A DNA stretch of 35,858 nucleotides from Nitrospirota bacterium (GTDB taxonomy: Bacteria > Nitrospirota > Thermodesulfovibrionia > SZUA-242): the NCBI GenBank assembly GCA_003235715.1, contig QJVM01000118.1, positions 1-35,858 on the forward strand. Reading direction: 5' to 3'. The translations under genes were made by a program, and so were the position numbers. The notes beneath the pieces are model-generated. The model did not search any database and was not told the origin of the DNA. It was given only the letters and a program-made list of their open reading frames with translations. Of the stretch, positions 15,884 through 24,588 are shown in pieces (positions within the stretch are counted from its first letter, which is position 1; each line of letters begins with the position of its first letter).

Positions 15884-15970
15884 CTATTTCTTGGTTTTTG
15901 AGGTCTTCGTGCTCTTTTCCACTTTCGCCGTCTTACAGCCACCACTCTTTGACGTACCACACTTTGCCAT
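15884..15970 (-). CDS. 28-residue Cys- and Lys-rich small protein
   Basis: ATG at 15970 to TAG at 15884 encodes 28 residues. The product starts MAKCGTSKSGGCKTAK and continues with a Lys/Thr/Ser-rich tail ending TKTSKTKK. Coding is supported by a strong Shine-Dalgarno, GGGAGG, eight bases upstream, by the very biased composition (nine Lys, two Cys spaced eight residues apart), and by a hairpin terminator just downstream. I do not recognise a family. The two cysteines could form a disulfide, bind metal or be modified, and the basic tail could bind nucleic acid. It follows the 101-residue orphan gene by 67 bases on the same strand, so the two may be one transcript. Confidence 0.55.
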   Translation of the reverse strand: MAKCGTSKSGGCKTAKVEKSTKTSKTKK

Positions 15971-16037
15971 ATACCGTTCCTCCCATGGGAAGTAATTCAG
16001 CCCGCAAGGCGGACTCAAAAAAACAGGATTCCCCTCT

Positions 16038-16343
16038 TCAGACTAGGCCCACGTCGAGAAGCTCTTCGGGATCGACGCGGAATCGATTCATGAGAACAGG
16101 GTCAAAACGGTCACGCTCTCCTTCCTGGAAATAAGCCGTAATGGTCTGGGCAAGCTCGGACAAGCCGGTCCTGGCCTTGCCTTTGAAATGCGGCGCCAGG
16201 GCGGCCGCCACGTCCTTCTCGTTCTCGCTTACCTCGAAGGACTCGAAGAAATCGCCGGAAAGGTCGTAGATATCCACAAAGATCGGACTCCCCCAGGCAA
16301 CCGATACATAATGGTCTACGACCCGATAGAAAACCTCACCCAT
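16038..16343 (-). CDS. Conserved-looking hypothetical protein, 101 residues
   Basis: I do not recognise this protein. The start is set at ATG 16343 because GGAGG lies five bases upstream; an ATG at 16364 and a longer open frame exist but lack a ribosome site. The product is soluble and acidic, beginning MGEVFYRVVDHYVSVAWG, with many aromatic and Asp/Glu residues and no signal or membrane segment. The middle (FKGKARTGLSELAQTITAYF) looks helical, and the end NRFRVDPEELLDVGLV could be a short helix-turn. It lies between putA (upstream, 142-base gap) and the small Cys/Lys protein. Genuine coding is likely from the codon pattern and the ribosome site; the role is unknown. Confidence 0.6.
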   Translation of the reverse strand: MGEVFYRVVDHYVSVAWGSPIFVDIYDLSGDFFESFEVSENEKDVAAALAPHFKGKARTGLSELAQTITAYFQEGERDRFDPVLMNRFRVDPEELLDVGLV

Positions 16344-16485
16344 CTCCCCCTCCGTTCCCGTCATGACTGGATAACCCGGGTCCGCCCAGGGCCTGCACAG
16401 GTCAGGCGCTGCCCCGGGCTCGGAGACCCACCCGGCCTTGTGCACCTGAGCTTTGACCCGCCCGGGTCCGGTTCCCCCGCACCGA

Positions 16486-19443
16486 TCAGGCAATGATGTC
16501 CGGCGCAAAGCCCCTTCTCATCGTATTTTCCGTAACCACCCTGGGCTCCATAAACTGGACGAGGTAATCGAAGCCGCCCGCTTTGGACCCCACGCCCGAC
16601 ATCTTGAACCCACCAAAGGGCTGTCTCCCGACAATGGCTCCCGTGATGCCGCGGTTGATATAGAGGTTCCCCACCTCAAATTCCTCCCTGACCCTTCTGA
16701 CGTGGGAAGGATTCCGGGAGTAAAGTCCCCCGGTCAAGCCGTATTCGGAACTGTTGGCCAGGGCCAGACCTTCTTCCATGTTCCGTGCCTTGATAACCGA
16801 CAGCACCGGGCCGAAAATCTCGTCGCGCAGCACGCGCGAGGTCGGGGCCAGGTCCGTCACCACAACCGGCGGAACGTAGTAACCTTCCCGAGGCACCGTC
16901 CCTTCCACCACGATCCGTCCCTCGATGCGGGCCATGTCCCGGTAACTGGCTATCGTCCGCTGGGCCCTCTCATCGATGACCGGGCCTATCAGGAACGACG
17001 GGTCTTCAGGCGGACCCGCAGGCATTTCGGCCACGGTTTCCCTCAGCCGTTTCAGAAACCGGTCGTAACAGGACTCCACCACAATGACCCGGGAACAGGC
17101 TGAACATTTCTGGCCCTGATACCCGAAGGCCGACTGCTTCACCCCGATGACCGTCAGGTCAAGGTCCGCATCCCCGTCTACGAGGATAGCATTCTTTCCG
17201 CCCATCTCGGCCACAGCCCTCTTGACGCCCCTTTGGCCCCCCCGAACCCGTCCGCATTTTTCGACAATCCTCAACCCCACGTCCCGTGACCCGGTAAAGA
17301 GAACGAGGTCGGTCTCCGGATGTTCCACAAGAAAGTCGCCCACTTCAGGGCCCGAACCCGGGATGAAATTAAGGACCCCGTCCGGAACCCCGGCCTCTCG
17401 GAGAATCGAAAAGACGTGCCATCCGTTCACGGGGGACAGACTTGAAGGCTTGTACAGAACCGCATTTCCGGTCACGAGTGCCGCGGACACCATCCCCATG
17501 GAAATGGCCAGAGGGAAATTCCATGGCGCCAGGACCAGCGCCACCCCCCGGGGCCGGTAAGAGTAAACATTCTCCTCCCCGGAGCACTGCTCCATGGAAA
17601 AAGATCCGCCCAGGCGTTCCGCTTCGGCCGCATAGTAACAAAGGTAATCAATGGCCTCGGTCACGTCCCCGTCGGCCTCGGACCAGTTCTTCCCGACCTC
17701 CAGCACTTGCCAGGCCATGAGTTCGAACCGCCGGTGTCGGACCAGTTCAGCCGCCCGTCTGAGAATCCCGCTCCGTTCCCTGGGCGCCACCCGCCCCCAT
17801 TCCTTCTGGGCCTTGCGGGCTGCGGTCAGGGCCACTTCGGCCATGGCACGGTCGACACTGCTTACGGCCCCCACCGTCTCCGTCGGACGGGCCGGATTGA
17901 CGGACACGATCATCCCGCCACTCAGACTTTCCCGCCCATTGATCACCGAAGGGAAGTTCCGACCCAGCCCCCGCCTCGCTTCTTCAAGCGCCTCATGCCA
18001 CGCCGCGCGGTTTTCCTTACGGGACAGGTCCACGGGAGGTTCGTTTACGAAAACTCCCGGGGGCTCCACGACCGGAAGGTCCGTCTGAAGGGCCGGAGCC
18101 TCCGGCGGGGCCAGGAGCGAGATCGCGTCCAAACCCTCCACAAAGCGTCTCCGGATAAAGCCTTCGTTGGACGTGTTCTCCAGGAGTCGCCTGACGAGAT
18201 AGGCCATTCCGGGCAGAAGCTGGCCCACCGGGGCATATTCCCGCACGGCATAGCCCATACGTCCGAGTGCATTCTTGACCGGTTCCGCCATCCCGAAGAG
18301 CATCTGGAATTCACAGGCACGGCGATCGATCTCCCGCTCTTCCGCCATGACCATGAGGCTCGCTATGGAACGCACGTTATGGGTACCGGCCGCAAGGGTC
18401 ACCGAGTCTGCCGCGTCCAGCAGCTCTTCGGCGCACCGCTCGAAATTCCAGTCCGAATGGGTCTTGCTCGCAAAGACCGGAAGCGGCCATCCCTTCTGGC
18501 TGGCGACCACATTTTCATACTCCCAGTAGGCCCCTTTCACCAGGCGGACCGTGACGCGCGTTCCCCTCGTTCGGGCCCATTCCCTCAACCTCCCGATGTC
18601 GTCGAGCGTGTCCAGCAGATAGGCCTGCAGGGCGATCCCGGCCCCGTCCCAGGCCCTGAATTCCTCTTCGTCCAGGAGTTCCGTGAACACGTCCAGCGTG
18701 ATCTCTTTCAGGCTGTACATTTCCATGTCCAGGTTCACGAAGGCCCCGACGTCCCGCGCCTGCCTGAAGAGGGGCCGCAGTTTCTCCTTGAGCCTGTGGA
18801 CGCTGTCGGAGTAATTGAGCGGGCCGACCCGTGAATACAGAGAACTCAGCTTCACCGAAATGTTCACGCGGGGGAAATAACGCTCGTGCTCCGGGTCAAA
18901 CCCCTCCCATGGGCCAACTTCTTCCGTCAACCGGGACAACAGGGAAAGGTACTGGTCGCGGTAATCATCGGCCTCCACCTCGGACACCGCCGTCTCGCCC
19001 AGGAGGTCCACCGTGAAGGTTCTCCGGCTTTCCCAGATTCTTTTCAGCGTTTTCAAGGCACGGTCCGGCGTGTCCCCGGCAATGAGCATGCGGCCGAAGA
19101 TAAGAATGTCGCGGTGAAGAATGGCCGCCGTGAGCGGGGCCGCCAGAGGCGTGATGGCCGCGGCGACAAAGGAGCGGAACAGGCGGGGCAACGGGAGGCC
19201 TGATTTCAGAAAGTATTCCTCGATATGGCGGATCACCAGCTCGGTCGTCGTGAGGGAGGGGAACACGTCCAGGAACCGGAAGAGCTGAATCTTGAGGTCC
19301 CGGTTTCGCATCGCCATGTCCAGGACCCGCGCCGCCCACCAGGACCGGTTGAAAAGGGAGGGCGTTTCCTCTTCCATGAGACGGAAGATCTCCTGGCCCT
19401 TTTCAAACACCCGTGTTTCTCTGCGAAGGTCCCCGACGCCCAT
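16486..19443 (-). CDS. putA: Bifunctional proline dehydrogenase / delta-1-pyrroline-5-carboxylate dehydrogenase
   Basis: Oxidises proline to glutamate in two channelled steps, passing electrons to quinone through FAD and then to NAD. From ATG 19443 it has 985 residues, matching the short PutA type that lacks the N-terminal ribbon-helix-helix repressor domain. The proline dehydrogenase barrel has RLVKGAYWEYE near 300 and YAPVGQLLPGMAYLVRRLLEN near 402-423. The aldehyde dehydrogenase half has APWNFPLAI, FTGSRDVG, the general base Glu746 in EMGGKNA and the nucleophile Cys780 in GQKCSACSR. The frame extends to a TTG at 19521, but without a ribosome site. A terminator separates it from ychF. With 12935-14958 it completes arginine-to-glutamate catabolism. 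Confidence 0.96.
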   Translation of the reverse strand: MGVGDLRRETRVFEKGQEIFRLMEEETPSLFNRSWWAARVLDMAMRNRDLKIQLFRFLDVFPSLTTTELVIRHIEEYFLKSGLPLPRLFRSFVAAAITPLAAPLTAAILHRDILIFGRMLIAGDTPDRALKTLKRIWESRRTFTVDLLGETAVSEVEADDYRDQYLSLLSRLTEEVGPWEGFDPEHERYFPRVNISVKLSSLYSRVGPLNYSDSVHRLKEKLRPLFRQARDVGAFVNLDMEMYSLKEITLDVFTELLDEEEFRAWDGAGIALQAYLLDTLDDIGRLREWARTRGTRVTVRLVKGAYWEYENVVASQKGWPLPVFASKTHSDWNFERCAEELLDAADSVTLAAGTHNVRSIASLMVMAEEREIDRRACEFQMLFGMAEPVKNALGRMGYAVREYAPVGQLLPGMAYLVRRLLENTSNEGFIRRRFVEGLDAISLLAPPEAPALQTDLPVVEPPGVFVNEPPVDLSRKENRAAWHEALEEARRGLGRNFPSVINGRESLSGGMIVSVNPARPTETVGAVSSVDRAMAEVALTAARKAQKEWGRVAPRERSGILRRAAELVRHRRFELMAWQVLEVGKNWSEADGDVTEAIDYLCYYAAEAERLGGSFSMEQCSGEENVYSYRPRGVALVLAPWNFPLAISMGMVSAALVTGNAVLYKPSSLSPVNGWHVFSILREAGVPDGVLNFIPGSGPEVGDFLVEHPETDLVLFTGSRDVGLRIVEKCGRVRGGQRGVKRAVAEMGGKNAILVDGDADLDLTVIGVKQSAFGYQGQKCSACSRVIVVESCYDRFLKRLRETVAEMPAGPPEDPSFLIGPVIDERAQRTIASYRDMARIEGRIVVEGTVPREGYYVPPVVVTDLAPTSRVLRDEIFGPVLSVIKARNMEEGLALANSSEYGLTGGLYSRNPSHVRRVREEFEVGNLYINRGITGAIVGRQPFGGFKMSGVGSKAGGFDYLVQFMEPRVVTENTMRRGFAPDIIA

Positions 19444-19565
19444 GTTCTGGTTTCCGGATAAATGGATGGTGTCTGCGTTTCTGTACGACGCGTCTGAAGA
19501 CGTCCCGGAATACGGGGACAATCCCGATTAGACCATATCACATTTCAGTCCGGGGTGCAGTTGGG

Positions 19566-19587
19566 AAAAAGGACCCGCACAGGATCC
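19566..19587 (-). terminator. Intrinsic terminator between ychF-like gene and putA
   Basis: On the minus strand GGATCC-TGTGC-GGGTCC forms a 6-bp stem (one G-T pair) directly followed by TTTTT. It sits 26 bases after the ychF-like stop, so putA is probably transcribed from its own promoter. Confidence 0.65.
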
Positions 19588-19612
19588 GGGGAACGGAAAA
19601 AAAGGGTTTGAA

Positions 19613-20701
19613 TCAGACGTTGAAACGGAAGTGGATGATGTCGCCGTCCGTGACCGGATAGGTCTTGCCCTCGAGCCGAAGAAGGCCCTTGTCACGTCCG
19701 GCCGCGAGACTGCCCACCTTCATGAAATCCTCGTAGCTGATGACCTCGGCCCGGATGAAGCCCCGCTGGATGTCCGAATGCACCTTGCCCGCCGCCGCGT
19801 GCGCATCAGACCCTTTCCGAACCGGCCATGAGCGGACTTCGTCTTCGCCCACCGTCAGGAACGAGATGAGGCCTATGTTCTCGTAACAGGCCCGGATCAG
19901 ACGGTTCAGGGCCGGTTCCTGGATGCCCAGATCTTCCAGGAAGGCCCGAGCCTCTTCGGAAGGAAGTTCGGCAATCTCCATCTCAATCTTGCCGCTCAGG
20001 GCCAGGGCCTTCACCCAGACGCTGCCCTTGTACAGGCGTTCTACCTCGCGGCACATCGCGGCCGCCTGGTCTGAATTCAGGTCATGCTCTCCGATGTTGA
20101 GGACGACGACCTGCGGCTTGATGGACATGAACTGGAGATGGCGCATGGCGACCCGCTCCTCGTTGGTGAAGGACACGTCTCTCAGGGAAATCTCATCGTT
20201 GAGAGCCGCCTGGCATTTTTCAAGCAACGCCCTTTCCTCGGGACTGGGCTTGCTTCCCTTCTTGAGAGCCAGGTCCATGTTCTCCAAACGCTTCTCCACA
20301 AGCTCCATGTCCCCGAGAATCAGTTCGGCTTCGACCGTGCGCGCGTCCCGGAGCGGGTCGAGGCTTCCCAGGGGGTGGAGCACCCCCTCGTCTTCAAACG
20401 CCCGTATGACGTGAACCAGGGCATCCGCATCCTTCACGAATTCGCAAACGCTCCGGTTCTGTTTGGCATCTCCCCGCGTGAGCCCGATATAATCCACGAA
20501 CTGCACGGTCGCATACGTGACCTTCTTGGGTTTGAAAATCTCGGCCAGGCGGTCAATCCGTTCGTCCGGCACCTTGGCCATACCCAGGTGGGGCTCCCCG
20601 GAAGTGGCCGCATAGGGCGGCGTGGAGACCCCAAGCCGCGTAAGCGAGTTGAAGATGGTGCTTTTTCCCGAGTTGGCGAGACCGGTAATCCCGATTTTCA
20701 T
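19613..20701 (-). CDS. ychF: Divergent YchF/Obg-family P-loop NTPase with C-terminal TGS domain
   Basis: YchF proteins bind ATP as well as GTP and interact with ribosomes. The 362-residue product has the P-loop GLANSGKST at 7-15 (canonical YchF has NVGKST), the NxxE base-specificity motif NIGE instead of NKxD, and a C-terminal TGS domain ending LRLEGKTYPVTDGDIIHFRF, which is typical. The switch II region differs: FVDYIGLTRGDAKQNRS replaces the usual D-AGLV-GA-KGEGLGN segment. It therefore belongs to a divergent branch, probably with altered hydrolysis. A -10 box lies eight bases before the ATG with no Shine-Dalgarno, so the mRNA may be leaderless. It is divergent from the SprT-like gene. Confidence 0.88.
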   Translation of the reverse strand: MKIGITGLANSGKSTIFNSLTRLGVSTPPYAATSGEPHLGMAKVPDERIDRLAEIFKPKKVTYATVQFVDYIGLTRGDAKQNRSVCEFVKDADALVHVIRAFEDEGVLHPLGSLDPLRDARTVEAELILGDMELVEKRLENMDLALKKGSKPSPEERALLEKCQAALNDEISLRDVSFTNEERVAMRHLQFMSIKPQVVVLNIGEHDLNSDQAAAMCREVERLYKGSVWVKALALSGKIEMEIAELPSEEARAFLEDLGIQEPALNRLIRACYENIGLISFLTVGEDEVRSWPVRKGSDAHAAAGKVHSDIQRGFIRAEVISYEDFMKVGSLAAGRDKGLLRLEGKTYPVTDGDIIHFRFNV

Positions 20702-20709
20702 GGCCCGCT

Positions 20710-20738
20710 ATTATACCCGCGGCCTCCTTTGAATAGAA
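20710..20738 (-). promoter_or_regulatory. Promoter of the ychF-like gene, probably leaderless
   Basis: Minus-strand TTCTAT (20738-20733), 17 bases, TATAAT (20715-20710), then eight bases to the ATG at 20701. The -10 is a consensus match and the -35 is weak. Transcription should start within one or two bases of the start codon. No Shine-Dalgarno is present. Confidence 0.5.
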
Positions 20739-20757
20739 TATGCCCCGAGGGGGAAAC

Positions 20758-21894
20758 ATGACGGCAGCGGAACATCTTCGCCAGGACATTGAATTCGAAC
20801 GACGCAGCCTTCACGGGCTGGTCCTGGAATGGGAACTGGCCCGGGAACTCCTGCGGGATGCCCATGGAAAGGATCTGCGGCGCCCTCTCTTTCGTCTTTC
20901 AGACATGGAGCATCAATGGGGGCTCTGGTGCGGCCGCAAGAGGGAGATAACACTCAGTCGCCGCCTCGTGTTTCATTATTCGTGGTATGCCGTACGGGAA
21001 GTGCTCCTTCACGAAATGGCTCACCAGCTGGCTTTTGAGGCGTTGGGCGGCCTCGACGAAAAGCCCCATGGCCCGGTCTTTCTGGAAGCCTGTCGCCTGC
21101 TTCGCGCAAACCCGTCGGCCTCCGGAAATTTCGAGCCCCTGGCCCCGCAGCCCCGCCGAAGTCCGGACCCCCTTCACCCCAGGGATCGGATGCTCCTGCG
21201 TGCCCGCAAACTTCTGGCGCTGGCCGGAAGCGGAAACCGTCACGAAGCCGAGGCCGCCATGGAGAAGGCGCAGCAGCTCATGAAGAAATACAATCTCGAA
21301 CTCATCGCCTCTCACCCGGAACGTTTCTTCGAGAGCGGTTTCCTGGGAGAGCCCGCCCTCCGGCATCCTGTGGAACGAAACCAGTTGGCCAATCTGCTCC
21401 AGGATTTCTACTTCGTGTCCGCCGTATGGGTCCCGGTGTACGTGGTCCCACGGGGCCGGATGGGTCGGGCCCTGGAAGCGAGCGGAACACCGGAGAATCT
21501 CAGGATGGCCGAACACGTATTTGATTTCGTAAACCGTTACATCGAGGAACAGTGGGCGGAGTACCAGCGCGTTCACGGCAACGGGAGGGGTCGCAAGAGC
21601 GAGTTTGCCTCGGGAGTGATTGAAGGCTTCCGGTGGCGTCTCGAAAAGGGGTCAGAGCGACGAAAGTCTTCCGGACCCGGGAAAGGTCGTGCCCTTCTTC
21701 GAACAACCGATCCCCTGCTGAAGAAATACGTCTCGGACCGGTATCCCTTCCTCAGAACCTCCGGCCGGAAAATCCTCCTTCGCGACGAACAGGCCCGGTG
21801 GCACGGTCTGGAAAAAGGAAGGGGTCTGGTCATTCACAGGCCCCTTGAATCGGACCAGAGCCAGGGGAGCGGCGGCCTTCTGCCGGACCGCTGA
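20758..21894 (+). CDS. SprT-like zinc metallopeptidase fused to a DUF2786 domain
   Basis: From ATG 20758, preceded by GAGGGGG, the product has 378 residues. The first 130 are SprT-like: REVLLHEMAHQLAFEALG gives the HExxH zinc site, and KPHGPVF supplies the following HGxxF motif. SprT/Spartan proteins degrade DNA-linked or aggregated proteins. Residues from about 140 begin DRMLLRARKLLALAGSGNRHEAEAAM, the characteristic DUF2786 helical start, continuing through QQLMKKYNLEL into a less conserved region. The C-terminal part is basic, suggesting nucleic-acid contact. SprT's usual C-terminal zinc ribbon is absent and DUF2786 takes its place. It converges on the histidine kinase gene (14 bases apart). 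Confidence 0.85.
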   Translation: MTAAEHLRQDIEFERRSLHGLVLEWELARELLRDAHGKDLRRPLFRLSDMEHQWGLWCGRKREITLSRRLVFHYSWYAVREVLLHEMAHQLAFEALGGLDEKPHGPVFLEACRLLRANPSASGNFEPLAPQPRRSPDPLHPRDRMLLRARKLLALAGSGNRHEAEAAMEKAQQLMKKYNLELIASHPERFFESGFLGEPALRHPVERNQLANLLQDFYFVSAVWVPVYVVPRGRMGRALEASGTPENLRMAEHVFDFVNRYIEEQWAEYQRVHGNGRGRKSEFASGVIEGFRWRLEKGSERRKSSGPGKGRALLRTTDPLLKKYVSDRYPFLRTSGRKILLRDEQARWHGLEKGRGLVIHRPLESDQSQGSGGLLPDR

Positions 21895-21908
21895 AAACCT
21901 GCCCTGTT

Positions 21909-24410
21909 CTAGCTTGCTTGGTCCAGAACCTCCCGCACCTTCCTCAGAAGACGGGAAGGCGTCAGGGGCTTTTGGAGATATTCCACCCCGGCATCCAGCA
22001 GGCCCTGATGGGCAATAACGTCGCCCGAGTAGCCGGACATGTACAGAATCGGGATGGAAGGGAACTTCCGGGCAACCCGCTGGGCCAGTTCCTTCCCGTT
22101 CATGCCCGGCATGATCACGTCCGTAAGAAGAAGATGAACCGGCCCGTTCCATGCGGCCATGAGCTTTAGGGCCTCTTCGCCACTCGACGCGCCGATCAGG
22201 GTGTACCCGAAGGACTCCAGCGTATCCACGACCAGATTCCGGATGGACCGGTCGTCGTCCACCACAAGGATGGTTTCGCTGCCTCCGTAGGTCTTTGCCG
22301 GGTCGTCCTTCTTCTGGGTCGCCGGCATTTCTCCGCGCATCAGCGGCAGGTAAATCCGGAAGGTCGTCCCGGATCCAAGTTCACTATAGACCTGGATGTT
22401 CCCCCCGTGCTGCTTCACGATCCCGTAGACCGTGGCCAGCCCGAGGCCCGTTCCCTTGCCCTTCTCCTTTGTCGTAAAGAAGGGTTCAAAAATCTTGTCG
22501 CGCACCTCAGGGCTCATGCCGGTACCCGTATCGCTGACCGATATGACCGCGTAATCTCCAACGGATATCTCGGGATTCTGGGCCGCGTATTCCTCCTCAA
22601 CTGAAACCCGCGACGTTTCCACGGAAAAGCAGCCCCCTTCCGGCATGGCATCCCGCGAATTTACCGCCAGGTTCATAAGCATTTGTTCCACCTGTCCGGT
22701 ATCCGCCTGCACAACGCAGGGGGCCCCCTGTCCTCTGAGTTCCAGACGGACGTGTTCCCCCAGGGTCATGGAAAGGATTTTCGTCATGCCCCGGACGGTC
22801 TGATCCAGGTCCACCGGACGGGGTTCGAGAACCTGCTTGCGGCTGAAGGCCAGGAGCTGGCGCGTGAGTTCCTCGGCCTTCTCCCCGGCGGCCCGGACCG
22901 TCTCGATGTCGGTCACGGAATCCGCATCCTTCGGGAGTTTCATCAGGGCCAGTTCGCTGTATCCGATGATGGAGGAGAGGAGGTTGTTGAAATCGTGAGC
23001 CACGCCCCCGGCAAGTCTCCCGATGGACTCCATCTTTTGCGCCTGCCGCAGCTGGGCCTCCAGTTGTCTCTGGTTTTCGCCGGATTTCTTCTGTTCCGTG
23101 ATGTCCTCAACCATGGCCTCGACAATGTCGCCGCCATGCACCGGGTCCTGGGACTTCCAGAGGTTCAGATTCAACCATTTTCCCTCTGAGTCTCCGTCAC
23201 GAAGAGAAACCATACGGTCGCGAACCGGCCCGTCGTCCAGACCCGCCACCAGGCGGCGGCGGTCTTCATCGTCCGGAAACAGGGCTTCCAGCACGTTGGG
23301 GGAACGGGTCATCATGTCCTCGGCGGATGGGTAGCCGAAGATCCGGGCCGTGGCCGGGTTCGCGCTGATCAGCTTTCCTTCCATGGCGCTCTGAAGAATT
23401 CCGTAAACGGCATTCTCGAAGATTCCACGGTATCTGGCTTCCGCCTGGATCAGGGCCTTTTCAGCCTTCTGTCGGTCTTCGCTCTCTCTCTTCAACTGCT
23501 CATAGGCTCGCGTCTTTTCCTCCACCTGCTCGCTGAGCGAGAAGTAATATTCCCGGAGTCTCTCGGCCAGCGCGTTGAAGCTTCGGGCCATCACCCCGAT
23601 CTCGTCCTTCGCCTTTTCCTGGACCGGCTCCACCACGGAAGAGTCCGTCTGGCGCGCCGCTTCCGCAAAGTGCCGGGTGATCCGTGTCAGCCGGTCCGTG
23701 AACATGACCTTGGTCGCCACGAACAGGAGGCCCGTCAGAACAAGAATGCCCGCGATCAGGACGCCACTGTTCCGCCCGATTTCCTCCCATAATTGGCGGC
23801 TCATCCGGCTGATCGGGATCGCCACCGTGTCGAGGGCCACCACCTGGCCCACCGGGCGGTGAAACCCGGCTGTGGAGCCGTACCGGGCCTTGAGGGATTG
23901 AGGCGCCACCGCAGGGTCGCCATGGCACCGCAGGCAGGACTCCCTCATCCTTCGGGCCATGAAGGCCGCAAAGTAGGGTTCGTCGCCGAACCGCATTTCT
24001 CCCCGCCAGTGGTCCTGGTCCGGGTTTTCGTTGAAATAGCGGATCAGCTTGAGTTCCTCGGGACCCGCCTGGTTGGCGGGATTCCTCGGATTGTCGGAAG
24101 AGAACTTCAGGATGAAATCCGGGAAGGCTTTCTGTACATCCTCGAAAATGGCCCGGGCCACAAAGGAGGTGGACATGGTTTCGGGAATGAATTCGTCCTC
24201 GTCCACGTACTCGTACATGACCGGCCGGATCTTCTCATCCACGTATTTCCGGATGGACCGTTCAAACGCGAGAGCCAGTTCCGCCTGCTGCCCCGCGATC
24301 TCGCGAACGTTCCTCGTCGAGATGACGTAAGTACGGTGAAGCAGGAACAGGGAGAACAGTCCTGTGAACAAACCCACCGTGATGAAGAATTTTGTGCTCA
24401 GACGGTTCAT
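21909..24410 (-). CDS. Hybrid histidine kinase with a periplasmic c-type-heme sensor domain
   Basis: 833 residues. Order: transmembrane helix 1 (about 8-26); a periplasmic DUF3365/Tll0287-like sensor with a covalent heme motif CLRCH at 159-163; helix 2 (about 214-234); a HAMP-like segment with coiled coil (235-320); PAS (about 322-440); HisKA with phospho-acceptor His472 in GGVAHDFNN; HATPase with NSRDAMP, DTGTGM and GTGLGL; and a C-terminal receiver with DDD (718-720), Asp764 and Lys814. Heme sensors of this type respond to redox state, NO or O2. The receiver may feed an unlinked phosphotransfer protein; no DNA-binding regulator is adjacent. The ATG has GGAGGG seven bases upstream. Its leader contains an attenuator-like terminator. 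Confidence 0.93.
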   Translation of the reverse strand: MNRLSTKFFITVGLFTGLFSLFLLHRTYVISTRNVREIAGQQAELALAFERSIRKYVDEKIRPVMYEYVDEDEFIPETMSTSFVARAIFEDVQKAFPDFILKFSSDNPRNPANQAGPEELKLIRYFNENPDQDHWRGEMRFGDEPYFAAFMARRMRESCLRCHGDPAVAPQSLKARYGSTAGFHRPVGQVVALDTVAIPISRMSRQLWEEIGRNSGVLIAGILVLTGLLFVATKVMFTDRLTRITRHFAEAARQTDSSVVEPVQEKAKDEIGVMARSFNALAERLREYYFSLSEQVEEKTRAYEQLKRESEDRQKAEKALIQAEARYRGIFENAVYGILQSAMEGKLISANPATARIFGYPSAEDMMTRSPNVLEALFPDDEDRRRLVAGLDDGPVRDRMVSLRDGDSEGKWLNLNLWKSQDPVHGGDIVEAMVEDITEQKKSGENQRQLEAQLRQAQKMESIGRLAGGVAHDFNNLLSSIIGYSELALMKLPKDADSVTDIETVRAAGEKAEELTRQLLAFSRKQVLEPRPVDLDQTVRGMTKILSMTLGEHVRLELRGQGAPCVVQADTGQVEQMLMNLAVNSRDAMPEGGCFSVETSRVSVEEEYAAQNPEISVGDYAVISVSDTGTGMSPEVRDKIFEPFFTTKEKGKGTGLGLATVYGIVKQHGGNIQVYSELGSGTTFRIYLPLMRGEMPATQKKDDPAKTYGGSETILVVDDDRSIRNLVVDTLESFGYTLIGASSGEEALKLMAAWNGPVHLLLTDVIMPGMNGKELAQRVARKFPSIPILYMSGYSGDVIAHQGLLDAGVEYLQKPLTPSRLLRKVREVLDQAS

Positions 24411-24540
24411 AACGTACCCTCCGTGGCGACCCTTCAGGTCCTGTCGCGTGGCAGGTCAAACAGCCGCCCGGGCTGCTGGGGGCAAAGGCATGCTGCGGAT
24501 TCCGGTGCTGGAGAATCAGGACGGGCCGGCAGGTCTAAGG

Positions 24541-24570
24541 AAAAACACATGGAGTCATCTCTCTCATGTG
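24541..24570 (-). terminator. Intrinsic terminator in the leader of the heme-kinase gene (possible attenuator)
   Basis: On the minus strand CACATG-A-GAG-AGATGA-CTC-CATGTG is a 9-bp stem with a single-base bulge, followed at once by TTTTT (24545-24541). It lies 131 bases before the kinase ATG and just downstream of a TATAAT box. It could end a very short RNA or act as an attenuator. Otherwise 24411-24761 contains no recognisable gene. Confidence 0.65.
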
Positions 24571-24582
24571 GGTCTTTCCGAC

Positions 24583-24588
24583 ATTATA
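24583..24588 (-). promoter_or_regulatory. -10 box upstream of the leader terminator
   Basis: A perfect TATAAT on the minus strand, about 13 bases before the terminator hairpin. The best -35 at 17-18 bases is poor. If active, it would start a transcript of about 35-40 bases ending at 24541 unless the terminator is bypassed into the kinase gene. Confidence 0.35.
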
